Below, piece after piece: positions 55,303 to 64,000 of a stretch of DNA of 64,000 nt. A model generated the notes under the pieces. The model did not search any database. It was given only the letters and a program-made list of their open reading frames with translations, and had not been told where the DNA came from. This DNA is from an uncultured Alistipes sp. (GTDB lineage: Bacteria; Bacteroidota; Bacteroidia; Bacteroidales; Rikenellaceae). The DNA is taken from NCBI GenBank assembly GCA_944322005.1, contig CALUNL010000006.1, forward strand, positions 1-64,000, given 5' to 3'. The position numbers and the translations under genes were made by a program. Every line of letters begins with the position of its first letter. The first letter of the stretch is position 1.

Positions 55303-56493
55303 CTATCGCGGCAGAATTTCTACCGAAAGCCGTGAGTATGCGCGTTCCGCCTTCTCGAGAGCCTTCTCCACGCTCTCGTCCGAGGCGAGGATGACCCCCA
55401 TGCGCCGGTGCCCCTTTACCTCCGGCTTGCCGAACAGGCGAATCTGCACACCCTCTTCCGAGAGAACCTCCCCGAGGTTGCCGAATACGACCTTGTCGCT
55501 GTCGCCCTCGACTACTATGGCCTTCGATGCGCTCGGGGCGATGAAACGCACACCCGGAACCGGCAGCCCGAGTACGGCCCTCGCATGAAGGGCGAACTCC
55601 GACAGATCCTGCGATGCCATGGTCACCATGCCCGTGTCGTGCGGACGCGGCGAAACCTCGCTGAATATCACGTCGTCACCGCGTACGAACATCTCCACTC
55701 CGAAGATTCCGTATCCTCCGAGCGCTCCGGTTATGGCACGGGCTATTTCACGGGCCTTCTCCCTTGCCGAAGGGCTCATGGCCTGCGGCTGCCACGATTC
55801 GCGGTAGTCGCCGTCGACCTGATGGTGGCCGATTGGCTCAAGCAGCGTGGTGCCGCCGCTGTGGCGCACCGTAAGGAGCGTTATCTCATAGTCGAAGCGT
55901 ATGAACTCCTCGACGATGACGCGTCCGGCTCCGGCGCGGCCCTCTTCGCGGGCGCAGCGCCATGCCTCCCTGATGTCGGCCTCGCTGCGTACGACGCTCT
56001 GCCCGTGACCCGACGAACTCATTATCGGCTTGACTACGCACGGTATGCCTATCTCGCGCACGGCTCGCCCGAACTCCTCCTCCGTGTCGGCGAAGGCGTA
56101 GCGGGCCGTAGGCAGCCCGAGTTCTTCGGCCGCAAGGCGGCGTATGCCTTCACGGTTCATGGTCAGGCAGACGGCCCTTGCCGTCGGAACAACTGTGTAG
56201 CCCTCCTTCTCGAGCTCCGCGAGTGTGCCGGTGGCTATGGCCTCCACCTCCGGTATTATTATGTCGGGGTGTTCGCGTTCGATGGTTTCGCGCAGCTGCT
56301 TCCCGTCGAGCATGTCGATTACGTGTGAGCGGTGAGCCACCTGCATGGCAGGGGCATCGGGATAACGGTCGACGGCTATCACCTCGACTCCGTAACGCTG
56401 CAACTCTATTGCGACCTCCTTGCCGAGCTCTCCCGAGCCGCAAAGAAGGGCCTTTTTACCTGCCGCCGTAAGCGGCGTGCCGATTTTGGTCAT
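55303..56493 (-). CDS. purT: Formate-dependent phosphoribosylglycinamide formyltransferase
   Basis: A 396-residue ATP-grasp enzyme that formylates GAR with formate and ATP, bypassing folate. Seen: [49 protein letters not shown] and [14 protein letters not shown]. It duplicates the PurN step encoded in the purine operon, giving a choice between formate and 10-formyl-THF. The start MTKIGTPLT was chosen over upstream codons that cross the promoter. It stands alone just upstream of the pyr operon promoter. Confidence 0.95.
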   Translation of the reverse strand: MTKIGTPLTAAGKKALLCGSGELGKEVAIELQRYGVEVIAVDRYPDAPAMQVAHRSHVIDMLDGKQLRETIEREHPDIIIPEVEAIATGTLAELEKEGYTVVPTARAVCLTMNREGIRRLAAEELGLPTARYAFADTEEEFGRAVREIGIPCVVKPIMSSSGHGQSVVRSEADIREAWRCAREEGRAGAGRVIVEEFIRFDYEITLLTVRHSGGTTLLEPIGHHQVDGDYRESWQPQAMSPSAREKAREIARAITGALGGYGIFGVEMFVRGDDVIFSEVSPRPHDTGMVTMASQDLSEFALHARAVLGLPVPGVRFIAPSASKAIVVEGDSDKVVFGNLGEVLSEEGVQIRLFGKPEVKGHRRMGVILASDESVEKALEKAERAYSRLSVEILPR

Positions 56494-56518
56494 GGCATGT
56501 GTATTTTTTATCTCGGTG

Positions 56519-56526
56519 CAAAGGTA
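56519..56526 (-). promoter_or_regulatory. -7 box of purT promoter
   Basis: Minus-strand TACCTTTG, 26-33 nt upstream of the purT ATG. The -33 element is not clear. Confidence 0.5.
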
Positions 56527-56668
56527 GTGTTGCCGCCGCTGCCCGGAAAGGGGCGTGCGGAGAAAGTTATCAAAAGTTTTCATCAATTCGGACGTGCCCC
56601 CGGCGCATGAGGTCAGAAATCCCTACTCTTGTGTCAAATTGCATAACGCCGCATCGCAGGTTACTGCA

Positions 56669-56676
56669 TAACTTTG
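56669..56676 (+). promoter_or_regulatory. -7 box of rhaBAD promoter
   Basis: TAACTTTG lies 22 nt before the rhaB ATG. A TTG occurs 27 nt upstream, longer than the usual spacing, which would fit a promoter that needs an activator. Confidence 0.5.
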
Positions 56677-56697
56677 TATAAAACCTGAAACACTGCC

Positions 56698-58125
56698 ATG
56701 TCAGCGGACAAGAACTTCATTGCGGTCGACATCGGGGCGACGAGCGGCCGTGTCATTCTCGGAACACTCTCCGGCGGACGCCTCCGTACCGAGTGCGTCC
56801 ACAGATTCCCAAACGGCTCGATAACCGTCGGGGGCCGTCTGTATTGGGACATATATGCGATATTCGGCGAGATAAGGCGGGGCCTTTCGGAGGTCGCGCG
56901 CCGCGGCGTGCGCGTGGAGTCCATCGGAATCGACACCTGGGGCGTCGATTTCGTGTGCGTGGCCGGTGACGGCGAACTGCTTTCGCTGCCGCGCGCCTAC
57001 CGCGACCCGCGCTTTGCCGGAGTCCCGCAGGAGTTCTTCCGCAAGGTGCCGGGACGCGAGGTCTACGACCGGACGGGAATCCAGATTATGGACTTCAATA
57101 CGCTTTACCAGCTCTATGCGATGTCGTGCGACGGCTCTTCGTCGTTGCGTGCCGCCGAGTCGCTGCTGTTCATGCCGGATGCCATATCATATATGCTCAC
57201 GGGCGAGCGCGTGTGCGAACATACCATACTCTCAACGTCACAGCTCATGGACCCGCGCACAAAGAGTCTCGATACGGTACTGCTGGGGGCAGCCGGCGTT
57301 GCGGAGTCGCTCTTCCCGAGGCGGGTCATGCCTGGCGAAACGGTGGGATGCCTGCGCGATGACGTGGCTGCCGGTACGGGGCTCGGGCGGGTGCCCGTCG
57401 TGGCCGTGGCGGGGCACGATACGGCATCTGCCGTGGCGGCGGTGCCGGCCGAGGGGAGGAATTTCGCATATTTGAGTTCGGGAACATGGTCGCTTATGGG
57501 ACTTGAACTTGACTCGCCGGTAATCGGCGATGCGTCGTTCGGCGGCAATTTTACGAATGAAGGGGGCGTCGGAGGCAAGGTCCGTTTTCTGAAGAACATA
57601 ACCGGGATGTGGTTGTTGGAGCAATGTTTGGTTTCATGGAAGAGGGCAGGCCGGAATTATTCGTATGACGACGTGGTCCGTCTTGCATCGGAGATGCCCG
57701 GTTCTCCGGAGACGATGGACCCGGACGCCCCCGAATTCGTGTCTCCGCAGGACATGCCGGCAGCCATTGCCGCATACTGCCGGCGGTGCGGAATCGACGC
57801 GCCGGCGTCGGATGCCGCCACGATGAGGCTCATATTCGACTCGCTGGCCGCAAAGTACGCTTCGGTGCTCGCATCGCTGCGCGCGTTTGCGCCATTCGAC
57901 ATCGAGACCCTGCACGTGATAGGCGGCGGTGCGCGCAACGGACTGCTCAACCGTCTGACGGCTGCGGCCGCCGGGATAAGGGTCGTGGCCGGGCCGGCCG
58001 AGGCTACGGCGATGGGCAACATCATGGTGCAGGCAGCGGCTGCCGGAGCCGTGCCGTGGGACGGTATCCGCCGCACGGTGCGCGACTCCGTTGAACTTGA
58101 GATTTATGAACCTGAAAAAATATGA
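56698..58125 (+). CDS. rhaB: Rhamnulokinase
   Basis: A 475-residue FGGY-family sugar kinase that phosphorylates L-rhamnulose. Seen: AVDIGATSGRVILG, IGIDTWGVDFVC, VAGHDTASAVAAVP, the phosphate loop YLSSGTWSLMGLE, and the adenosine motif HVIGGGARNGLLNRLT. It is the first of three rhamnose catabolic genes; its stop overlaps the rhaA start by four bases. Confidence 0.94.
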   Translation: MSADKNFIAVDIGATSGRVILGTLSGGRLRTECVHRFPNGSITVGGRLYWDIYAIFGEIRRGLSEVARRGVRVESIGIDTWGVDFVCVAGDGELLSLPRAYRDPRFAGVPQEFFRKVPGREVYDRTGIQIMDFNTLYQLYAMSCDGSSSLRAAESLLFMPDAISYMLTGERVCEHTILSTSQLMDPRTKSLDTVLLGAAGVAESLFPRRVMPGETVGCLRDDVAAGTGLGRVPVVAVAGHDTASAVAAVPAEGRNFAYLSSGTWSLMGLELDSPVIGDASFGGNFTNEGGVGGKVRFLKNITGMWLLEQCLVSWKRAGRNYSYDDVVRLASEMPGSPETMDPDAPEFVSPQDMPAAIAAYCRRCGIDAPASDAATMRLIFDSLAAKYASVLASLRAFAPFDIETLHVIGGGARNGLLNRLTAAAAGIRVVAGPAEATAMGNIMVQAAAAGAVPWDGIRRTVRDSVELEIYEPEKI

Positions 58126-59384
58126 CCGTAATGAAAAGAGAGATTGTTGAGAGCGCCTATGAGGCGGCGCGTGAACGCTATGCGTCACTTGGAGTGGACG
58201 TGCGTGCGGCGATGGAGCGCCTGCGCGGCATAAGCCTGTCGATGCCGTGCTGGCAGGCCGACGATGTGTCGGGATTCGAGAATCCGGACGGTGAGCTGTC
58301 CGGGGGCATACAGGCTACGGGCAACTATCCGGGCCGTGCGCGGAACATCGGTGAGCTGCGCAGCGACATCGAAAAGGCTCTGTCTCTGGTTCCGGGACAC
58401 CACCGTCTCGGGCTGCATGCCATATACGGCGACTTCGGCGGACGCCGTGTGGAGCGCGACGAGGTGGGCCCGGAACACTTCGAGAGCTGGATCGAGTGGG
58501 CGGAGCGCAATTCGCTCAAGCTCGACTTCAATTCGACTTCGTTCTCGCATCCGAAGAGCGGATGGCTGTCGCTGGCCAATCCCGATGACGGCATACGCAA
58601 CTTCTGGATCGAGCATACGGTACGCTGCCGCGCCATTGCCGAGGAGATGGGACGCCGCCAGGGCTCGCCGTGCGCCATGAACCTGTGGATACACGACGGA
58701 TCGAAGGACTCGACCGTGAACCGCATGCGTTACCGCGAACTGCTGCGCGATTCGCTTGACAGAATCTATGCGAAGGAGTACGGAAATGTAGCCGACTGCA
58801 TCGAGGCCAAGCTCTTCGGGCTTGGTGCCGAGAGCTATACGGTGGGCTCCTACGACTTCTATCTTGCATACTGTGTCAGCCGCGGCAAGACGGTGACGCT
58901 CGATACGGGCCATTTCCACCCGACCGAGAGCATCGCCGACAAGATTTCGTCGCTGCTGCTCTTCATGCCGGAGGTTATGCTCCACATAAGCCGTCCGGTG
59001 CGCTGGGATTCGGACCATGTGCCGACCATGAACGACGATACGCTCGAAATAGCCCGCGAACTGGTGCGCTGCGGCGCACTCGAGAGGGTGCACATCGCTC
59101 TCGACTACTTCGATGCCTCGATCAACCGCGTCGGAGCCTATGTTGTCGGAATGCGTACCGTGCAGAAGTGCCTGATGCAGGCCCTGCTCGAACCTGTCGA
59201 GCAGCTGCGCCGCTACGAGCAGGAGGGTGCCTGGTTCGAGCGCCTGGCTCTGCTCGAGGAGTGCAAGTCCCTGCCGTGGAGCGCCGTATGGGACATGTTC
59301 TGCATGCTCAACGACGTCCCTGTGGGCGAGGACTACATAAACGAGGTGCAGAGATACGAAAGGGAGGTAACATCAAAACGCTGA
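58122..59384 (+). CDS. rhaA: L-rhamnose isomerase
   Basis: A 420-residue TIM-barrel isomerase converting L-rhamnose to L-rhamnulose. Seen: ISLSMPCWQADDVSGFE, GGIQATGNYPG, LDFNSTSFSHPKS, NLWIHDGSKD, TLDTGHFHPTES and HISRPVRWDSDHV, which hold the metal ligands of the family. The ATG at 58122 overlaps the rhaB stop; a second ATG at 58131 is possible. Confidence 0.95.
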   Translation: MTVMKREIVESAYEAARERYASLGVDVRAAMERLRGISLSMPCWQADDVSGFENPDGELSGGIQATGNYPGRARNIGELRSDIEKALSLVPGHHRLGLHAIYGDFGGRRVERDEVGPEHFESWIEWAERNSLKLDFNSTSFSHPKSGWLSLANPDDGIRNFWIEHTVRCRAIAEEMGRRQGSPCAMNLWIHDGSKDSTVNRMRYRELLRDSLDRIYAKEYGNVADCIEAKLFGLGAESYTVGSYDFYLAYCVSRGKTVTLDTGHFHPTESIADKISSLLLFMPEVMLHISRPVRWDSDHVPTMNDDTLEIARELVRCGALERVHIALDYFDASINRVGAYVVGMRTVQKCLMQALLEPVEQLRRYEQEGAWFERLALLEECKSLPWSAVWDMFCMLNDVPVGEDYINEVQRYEREVTSKR

Positions 59385-59389
59385 AAGAG

Positions 59390-60193
59390 ATGAAATCTGT
59401 TCTTGAAGGGCGCCCGGGGTTGAGGCGCATCGTGGAGGATACGGCCGAAGTGGCCGGTTTCCTGTGGCAGCGCGGCTGGGCCGAGCGCAACGGCGGAAAC
59501 ATCACGGTAAACGTAACTGAATATGCCGACGAGGAGATGCGCATGGCTCCGGCCATTGCCGGCCCGTTCGATACGGGCGTGGACCTTCCGCATCTTGGCG
59601 GGGCATTCTTCTACTGCAAGGGCACGGGGCGCAGGATGCGCGACCTTGCCCGGAATCCGATGGCCAATGGCGCCGTCATAAGGCTCTCGGAGGATGGCCG
59701 CCGGTACGAAATCATTGCCGACGAGCCTGTGGTGCCGACGTCGGAGCTGCCGTCGCACCTGTCGATGCACGAGTTCATGATTGCGTCGGGCAACGGTTAC
59801 CGTGCGGTGCTGCACACCCATCCGACCGACCTGGTGGCGATGAGCCACAATCCGGCATTCCTGGGCAAGGATGTGCTTACGGAGCTTCTGTGGAGCATGA
59901 TTCCGGAGACGAGGGCCTTCTGCCCGAAGGGACTCGGCGTGGTGCCTTACTGCCTGCCGGGTTCGGTGGAACTTGCCGAGCGTACGGTGGAGCAGCTCGG
60001 CGGGTATGATGTGGTGCTGTGGGAGAAGCACGGCGTGTGTGCCGTGGCAGAGGATATCTTCGAGGCATTCGACATGGTCGACACTCTGGCCAAGTCGGCC
60101 GAAATATACCGTTCGGCACGTTCGATGGGATTCGTTCCGGACGGCATGTCGCGCGAGCAGATGGACGAAATCAAGCGTGCATTCAATCTTTGA
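59390..60193 (+). CDS. rhaD: L-rhamnulose-1-phosphate aldolase
   Basis: A 267-residue class II zinc aldolase that splits rhamnulose-1-phosphate into dihydroxyacetone phosphate and L-lactaldehyde. Seen: WAERNGGNITVN, FYCKGTGRRMRDL, the zinc ligands in LHTHPTDLVAMSH and the third His in LWEKHGVCAV. The ATG at 59390 was chosen (5 nt after rhaA). No rhamnose permease, lactaldehyde reductase or regulator is next to the cluster. Confidence 0.94.
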   Translation: MKSVLEGRPGLRRIVEDTAEVAGFLWQRGWAERNGGNITVNVTEYADEEMRMAPAIAGPFDTGVDLPHLGGAFFYCKGTGRRMRDLARNPMANGAVIRLSEDGRRYEIIADEPVVPTSELPSHLSMHEFMIASGNGYRAVLHTHPTDLVAMSHNPAFLGKDVLTELLWSMIPETRAFCPKGLGVVPYCLPGSVELAERTVEQLGGYDVVLWEKHGVCAVAEDIFEAFDMVDTLAKSAEIYRSARSMGFVPDGMSREQMDEIKRAFNL

Positions 60194-60213
60194 CGGGTCC
60201 GTTGGATTGAAAC

Positions 60214-60243
60214 GATGCGCCCGACTGCACAGGCGGGCGCATC
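60214..60243. terminator. Hairpin between rhaD and fimbrillin-like gene
   Basis: A 10-bp perfect stem (gatgcgcccg / cgggcgcatc) with a 10-nt loop in the convergent gap. No long T-run follows on either side, so termination is probable but not certain. Confidence 0.5.
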
Positions 60244-60261
60244 GCCGTATGTCGCGGTCCG

Positions 60262-62541
60262 TCAGAGACCGTAGATGTACTCCACCGGCGACTTCTTGAA
60301 GCGCAGTATGCGCGTATCGTTGTTGCCGGCTCCGTTCTTCACCATGTAGAGCCCGGCCATGCTCCCGCTCATGTACCATCCGCTGCCTTCCGGAGAGTGG
60401 ACGCTGAAGAGAATGTTGTTGTAGTGGTTCGAGTGACGTATTCCGTCAGCGTTCCACTGCGCCCCCGGGCCGTACCACACCACAGGCTCGTACTCCGTGA
60501 AATCGGGACTCGACATTCCTATGTATAGGAGGTCGGTGGCCGCTACGGATCCTACCGTCACGTCGTTGCGGCGGCGCTGCTCGCGCTTTACAATGTCGTG
60601 CCCCTCCCATGGGTTGCGCAGACGGTGGGTACCGCTCCACATCATCCATATGTAGTCGGTGGCGTCGAATACCCGGTTGAAATCCTCCATCGACGGGAGT
60701 TCGTAGCCGTCGGGAGATAGCGCATCGGCCGGGAGCTTGTTAATGTGCGACGGGATGCCTGTCGTGAAACCGTCCATGACGAGGATGCCATCCTTCTCCA
60801 CCACCTGCATGCCCTCTCCGCTGTCGCCGTGGTAGGCCCAGCCCCACAGGCTGCGGAACTCCTCGGCAGAGCAGTCGCGGAGGTAGTCGAGAACCGTCTT
60901 GCCGGCCGCTGCCGCAGGGTCGGAGGCACAGAGTACCTGGTCGTCGAAACGGCGCGAGTTGCCGCGTGCGTTGTACTTGCACCACCATACTCCGTGGAGC
61001 CATGTAACGGGCAGTCCGTAGTTGCGGCGGGAGACGGTGTAGCGCTCCTCTTCGGAGCCGTCGGCGATGTTGCGGATTACGAGCGTTGCCGACTGCACGC
61101 GCCCGTTTGCCGTGGCGTCATTAGGTTTCCAGCCTCCAAGGACACGGACCGTGTTGCCGCTGTCGTCGGCCGGTACGAGCTTGACCCATTCGTCCTCGCC
61201 CTCTTCGAACTCCACGGCGAGCTCCTTGTGCTCAGGAAGCGTAAATCGCCCGAGTTCGTTGTCCACATACTTGCCGAAGTCGAAAGAGTAACTCTCGGAA
61301 TCGAATGAGATCGGTCCTTCGAGCAAGGTGGGGTTGGACGAGAGCTTGAATACTATCACGTCCTCCGGGTAGGAGCCGTCGAGACCCCTGCGTCTGAACG
61401 TCAGACGCACTTCGTCAGCCGCCATGCCCGGTGCATAGAGAGGCTTGCGTATCCTGAAAATGTTCGTTCCGCCGATACCACGTGCCTCTTTTACCGACTC
61501 AACCGTTATCGGCAGCCCATCCGTGGATACCTCATCGAGTTCGTCGTTGCAGTCCAGTGCAAGCAGCATGTCCACCTCTGCGTGCGAGAGCGTGAGCTCC
61601 GTCCCGTCTTCGGAGACGGTCACGCCGAATGGCAGCGAAGACATCTCGCGGTTTACGGTTATCCGGCCTCCGAAATCGGGTGTCAGATCGGTGCTGCCGC
61701 CATCTTCCCACTCCTCTACGGTGAGCACTGCGTCCCTGTCGACGTGGCTTTTGGTTACGGTGGCGACGTAAATCCTGTTGCGGGTTATGCTTTTCGGCAG
61801 CTCTGCCTCCATGTCGTACTCCCTGCCGTCTATCAGTGCCCTGACCGTGAGTGTCAGCCCGGCGTTGTCCTGCTCGTAGATGTTTGCCACATCGTCGGTA
61901 TCCTCCGTATATGGAGTTCCGGGACGGAATATGATGTCGCCGTGCATCGCAGTCTCCCTGTCGGCGGCCGCGAAAACGCCGGTGCGCATCGATGCGCCGC
62001 TGAACGACAGCTCCTCTATCTCGGCCTTGCCGACAGTGCGTATGCGCAGGTCGATCCGCGCAACGCTGCGGGTGAGCGTGACGGAGACCTTATCCTCGTC
62101 TCCGCCGAGAGCTGCCGTTCCGGAGAGGAATCGGACCGGCTTGCCGTTGTCGGTCTCCGCCGTCATGGCCAGCCACTCCTCTTCGCCGGTACCGACCGTG
62201 CACATCGACTCGAAGTCGCGTATCCTGCCGGCATTGGCAATCACATACAGCCTTCCCCCGGTACGCTCCATTATGAACGAACAGTCTCCGGAGGCCTCCA
62301 CCGACGGGTGATATACCGATGTCAGTATGCCGTTCTCGAACACGCAGGCGCGGATATCGTCCATCTCCTCGGCGGAATCGTTGCCTGCCGTTCCGTCGGG
62401 CGTTTCGTAATCGGCGACCTTCACCGTCACCAGGGTCTCTCTCTTTACCGCATCCGTTCCGGTATCCTCCTTCGTACATGCGGTCATGGTCAGGCCGGCT
62501 ACGGCAGCAACGGCCACAAATATATGCTTGTTTATCTTCAT
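60262..62541 (-). CDS. Fimbrillin-like surface lipoprotein with C-terminal FISUMP-like domain
   Basis: A 759-residue exported protein. The signal peptide ends in a lipobox LTMTAC (Cys about 22). The N-terminal half resembles fimbrillin/Mfa-type pilin modules of Bacteroidales (MDDIRACVFENGIL, VTLTRSVARIDLRI, then a strand-rich stretch ending NRIYVATVTKSHVDRDAVLTVE-like and EEWEDGG). A middle beta domain follows, then a C-terminal domain with RNYGLPVTWLHGVWWCKYN, PDGYELPSMEDFNRVFDA and an end KKSPVEYIYGL. The C-terminal part is shared with the gene upstream. It may be a fimbrial tip or accessory adhesin; this rests on pattern and is moderate. Confidence 0.68.
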   Translation of the reverse strand: MKINKHIFVAVAAVAGLTMTACTKEDTGTDAVKRETLVTVKVADYETPDGTAGNDSAEEMDDIRACVFENGILTSVYHPSVEASGDCSFIMERTGGRLYVIANAGRIRDFESMCTVGTGEEEWLAMTAETDNGKPVRFLSGTAALGGDEDKVSVTLTRSVARIDLRIRTVGKAEIEELSFSGASMRTGVFAAADRETAMHGDIIFRPGTPYTEDTDDVANIYEQDNAGLTLTVRALIDGREYDMEAELPKSITRNRIYVATVTKSHVDRDAVLTVEEWEDGGSTDLTPDFGGRITVNREMSSLPFGVTVSEDGTELTLSHAEVDMLLALDCNDELDEVSTDGLPITVESVKEARGIGGTNIFRIRKPLYAPGMAADEVRLTFRRRGLDGSYPEDVIVFKLSSNPTLLEGPISFDSESYSFDFGKYVDNELGRFTLPEHKELAVEFEEGEDEWVKLVPADDSGNTVRVLGGWKPNDATANGRVQSATLVIRNIADGSEEERYTVSRRNYGLPVTWLHGVWWCKYNARGNSRRFDDQVLCASDPAAAAGKTVLDYLRDCSAEEFRSLWGWAYHGDSGEGMQVVEKDGILVMDGFTTGIPSHINKLPADALSPDGYELPSMEDFNRVFDATDYIWMMWSGTHRLRNPWEGHDIVKREQRRRNDVTVGSVAATDLLYIGMSSPDFTEYEPVVWYGPGAQWNADGIRHSNHYNNILFSVHSPEGSGWYMSGSMAGLYMVKNGAGNNDTRILRFKKSPVEYIYGL

Positions 62542-62566
62542 CGTCGTTTCTGTCTTTATTGCAAAC

Positions 62567-64000
62567 TCAATCGTAAATGTACTCCACCGGGCTCTTCACA
62601 CACCGTATCGTGCGCGTCTTGGTGGAGTTGTTGCCGGTGTATTTGAGCCAGTTCTGTCCCGGCCGCACGCTGTTGGCGTATCCCTCCATCAGCCAGCTGT
62701 TGGAGTTGCCGCTGTATGTCGCCATCAGCAGCATCTTGGTGGCTATGTTGCCGGGAGTGGTGTCCCACTGGTGGCCGAGCCCGAACAGAACCCAGCTTGC
62801 GCCTCCGGCGCTGAATTCATAGATGGACACGTTGCCGTAGGACTGGCCCAGGAATGTCGCTTCGCGTTCGATGACGCGTACCGAGATCTGCTCTCCTGCC
62901 ATGTTGCTGTAGGTGCGCGAGCCGATGCCGCCTATGTTATAGTTGTTGCTGCCGCTGAAAAAGGCATAATCATCGTAGTCGGGTATGCGGTATCCTTCCG
63001 GTGCCATTGCCGTCGGGTCGAGTGTGCCGAAGTTCTGTGCCGAGGACTTGATACCCTCGTAGTGGAACGATGTTCCGTTGTGGCGCAGCGGAAGCCCGTC
63101 GGTGTTGCCGGCCTGATACTGGTCGCCCATGAGACGCAGCAGTTCGTCATCGCCGCATGAGTTGAGGTAGTCGGCGAGCCCGTCTGCGTTCGCCGCAGGG
63201 TCGGCCTGAATCGAAATCTGGTCGTCGAACGACTTCACGTTCCCGCGCAGGTTGTACTTGCACCACCATGTGCCGCCCATCTCCACGACCGGCAGGCCAT
63301 GGTTGCGGCGTCGTACGGTATAGCTCTCCGCATTCGAACCGTCGGCATCGGAGATTACGATGCGCCCCTCCTGCACGCGCCCGTCCGCCTTCGGGTCGTT
63401 CGGCTTCCAGCCCCCGAGGACTCTCCATTCGCCATTCTCCTCCGTGAGCTTCATCCAGCTGTCCTCGTCTGCGTCGAACTCCGCCCTTGCAACCTTGCCC
63501 TCGGGCAGGACCAGGCGTCCGAGCTCGCCCTCGACGTATTTGCCGAAGTCGCATACCCCGTTGTCGTCGAAGCTGATTGCTCCGGAGAGCTGTGCCGGAT
63601 TCGGCTCGAATACAACTACGATCCTTCCCGAATGTATCTCTCCGCGACGTACCGTGAGATATATGTTCTCCCGCTTCTCTCCCGGAATGCGCAACGTGCT
63701 TTGTATCGATACGGCGGCTGCAGGGGCAAGTTCCCTGCCGCGGGCCTCGACCTCGGCCGTCACTCCGCGTACGGAGCCCTCTATGTCGACCGTGGAGCCG
63801 GCCTCCGCGAGCAGCGCCAGTTTGAACTGTCCCCCGAGGTGCGACACGTATGCCGAGTCGCGCGTCTCGCTTATCCTTATCCCCTCTGCCAGTACCGACG
63901 ACTCCGTGTCGATGATACCCTTGAGCGAGGGTGACGATTCGGCGGAGCCGCCCTCTTCCCAGCCTTCCGTGCCGACCGACACCGTCAGGTCGGCTCCCGC
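62567..64000 (-). CDS. Fimbrillin-like protein, partial (start beyond window)
   Basis: The frame is open to the right window edge, so the N-terminus, including any signal peptide, is missing; about 477 residues are seen. The visible part begins with the VSVGTEGWEEGGS module end and runs parallel to the downstream protein: CDFGKYVEGELGRL, WRVLGGWKPND, RRRNHGLPVVEMGGTWWCKYN, PEGYRIPDYDDYAFF and an end CVKSPVEYIYD. It ends 25 nt before the next gene, so the two form a tandem paralogous pair in one transcript. Function as a fimbrial or adhesin subunit is inferred. Confidence 0.65.
   Translation of the reverse strand, partial: AGADLTVSVGTEGWEEGGSAESSPSLKGIIDTESSVLAEGIRISETRDSAYVSHLGGQFKLALLAEAGSTVDIEGSVRGVTAEVEARGRELAPAAAVSIQSTLRIPGEKRENIYLTVRRGEIHSGRIVVVFEPNPAQLSGAISFDDNGVCDFGKYVEGELGRLVLPEGKVARAEFDADEDSWMKLTEENGEWRVLGGWKPNDPKADGRVQEGRIVISDADGSNAESYTVRRRNHGLPVVEMGGTWWCKYNLRGNVKSFDDQISIQADPAANADGLADYLNSCGDDELLRLMGDQYQAGNTDGLPLRHNGTSFHYEGIKSSAQNFGTLDPTAMAPEGYRIPDYDDYAFFSGSNNYNIGGIGSRTYSNMAGEQISVRVIEREATFLGQSYGNVSIYEFSAGGASWVLFGLGHQWDTTPGNIATKMLLMATYSGNSNSWLMEGYANSVRPGQNWLKYTGNNSTKTRTIRCVKSPVEYIYD

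Noticed and set aside
1-64000. CRISPR arrays, insertion sequences, prophage or integrase genes
   Set aside because: No regularly spaced repeats, transposase motifs or phage genes were recognised; the window looks like core chromosome with short intergenic gaps.

Overview
The window looks like chromosome from a GC-rich member of the Bacteroidales, most likely a Rikenellaceae/Alistipes-type gut anaerobe. This is inferred from protein families and signals, not from a database match. Supporting signals are many TAnnTTTG (-7) promoter boxes with TTG/TTTG about 19-23 nt upstream, few Shine-Dalgarno sequences, many lipobox lipoproteins, a BtuG/BtuB cobalamin surface system, a DUF4295 gene next to L28/L33, and B12-riboswitch-controlled anaerobic ribonucleotide reductase.

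Layout. 1-870: terminators and the minus-strand rpmB-rpmG-DUF4295 operon. 879-6797: a tripartite RND efflux operon (minus). 6841-10441: cinA with a divergent class-2 dihydroorotate-dehydrogenase-like gene, then pdxB (minus). 10458-13406: a ureohydrolase coupled to a degenerate FKBP lipoprotein, then an intact FKBP lipoprotein (plus). 13457-14788: pgi (minus). 15099-20828: the elongasome operon mreB-mreC-mreD-mrdA-rodA (plus). 20907-26279: a cobalamin riboswitch followed by DUF4465 lipoprotein, a second surface lipoprotein, btuG and btuB. 26341-26588: a small RNA with its own promoter and terminator, best read as 6S RNA. 26613-40847: purE-K-L-C-F-M-N-H-D-folD-purB, which covers all ten steps from PRPP to IMP. 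40884-43860: a second cobalamin riboswitch and nrdD-nrdG. 43885-44855: a DUF2089 regulator-like gene and a Yip1 membrane protein. 44877-55270 (minus): the pyrimidine operon, read in transcription order as leader ORF-pyrC-carA-carB-pyrK-pyrD-pyrF-thioredoxin-like-pyrE-pyrB, covering all six steps to UMP. 55303-56493: purT (minus). 56669-60243: rhaB-rhaA-rhaD (plus). 60262-64000: two tandem paralogous fimbrillin-like proteins (minus), the second cut by the window edge.

Most unusual points. PyrB carries a C-terminal zinc ribbon that matches the zinc domain of PyrI (C-x4-C-x20-C-x2-C), but no allosteric domain is seen. The pyr operon has a leader with a 78-codon ORF coupled to pyrC, four alternately pairing segments and a terminator-like hairpin inside that ORF, suggesting attenuation. 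The class-2 DHODH-like protein beside cinA lacks several orotate-binding residues although a full class-1B PyrD/PyrK pair is present in the pyr operon. Both B12 uptake and class III ribonucleotide reductase sit behind cobalamin riboswitches. No tRNA, rRNA, CRISPR array, insertion sequence or prophage was recognised.
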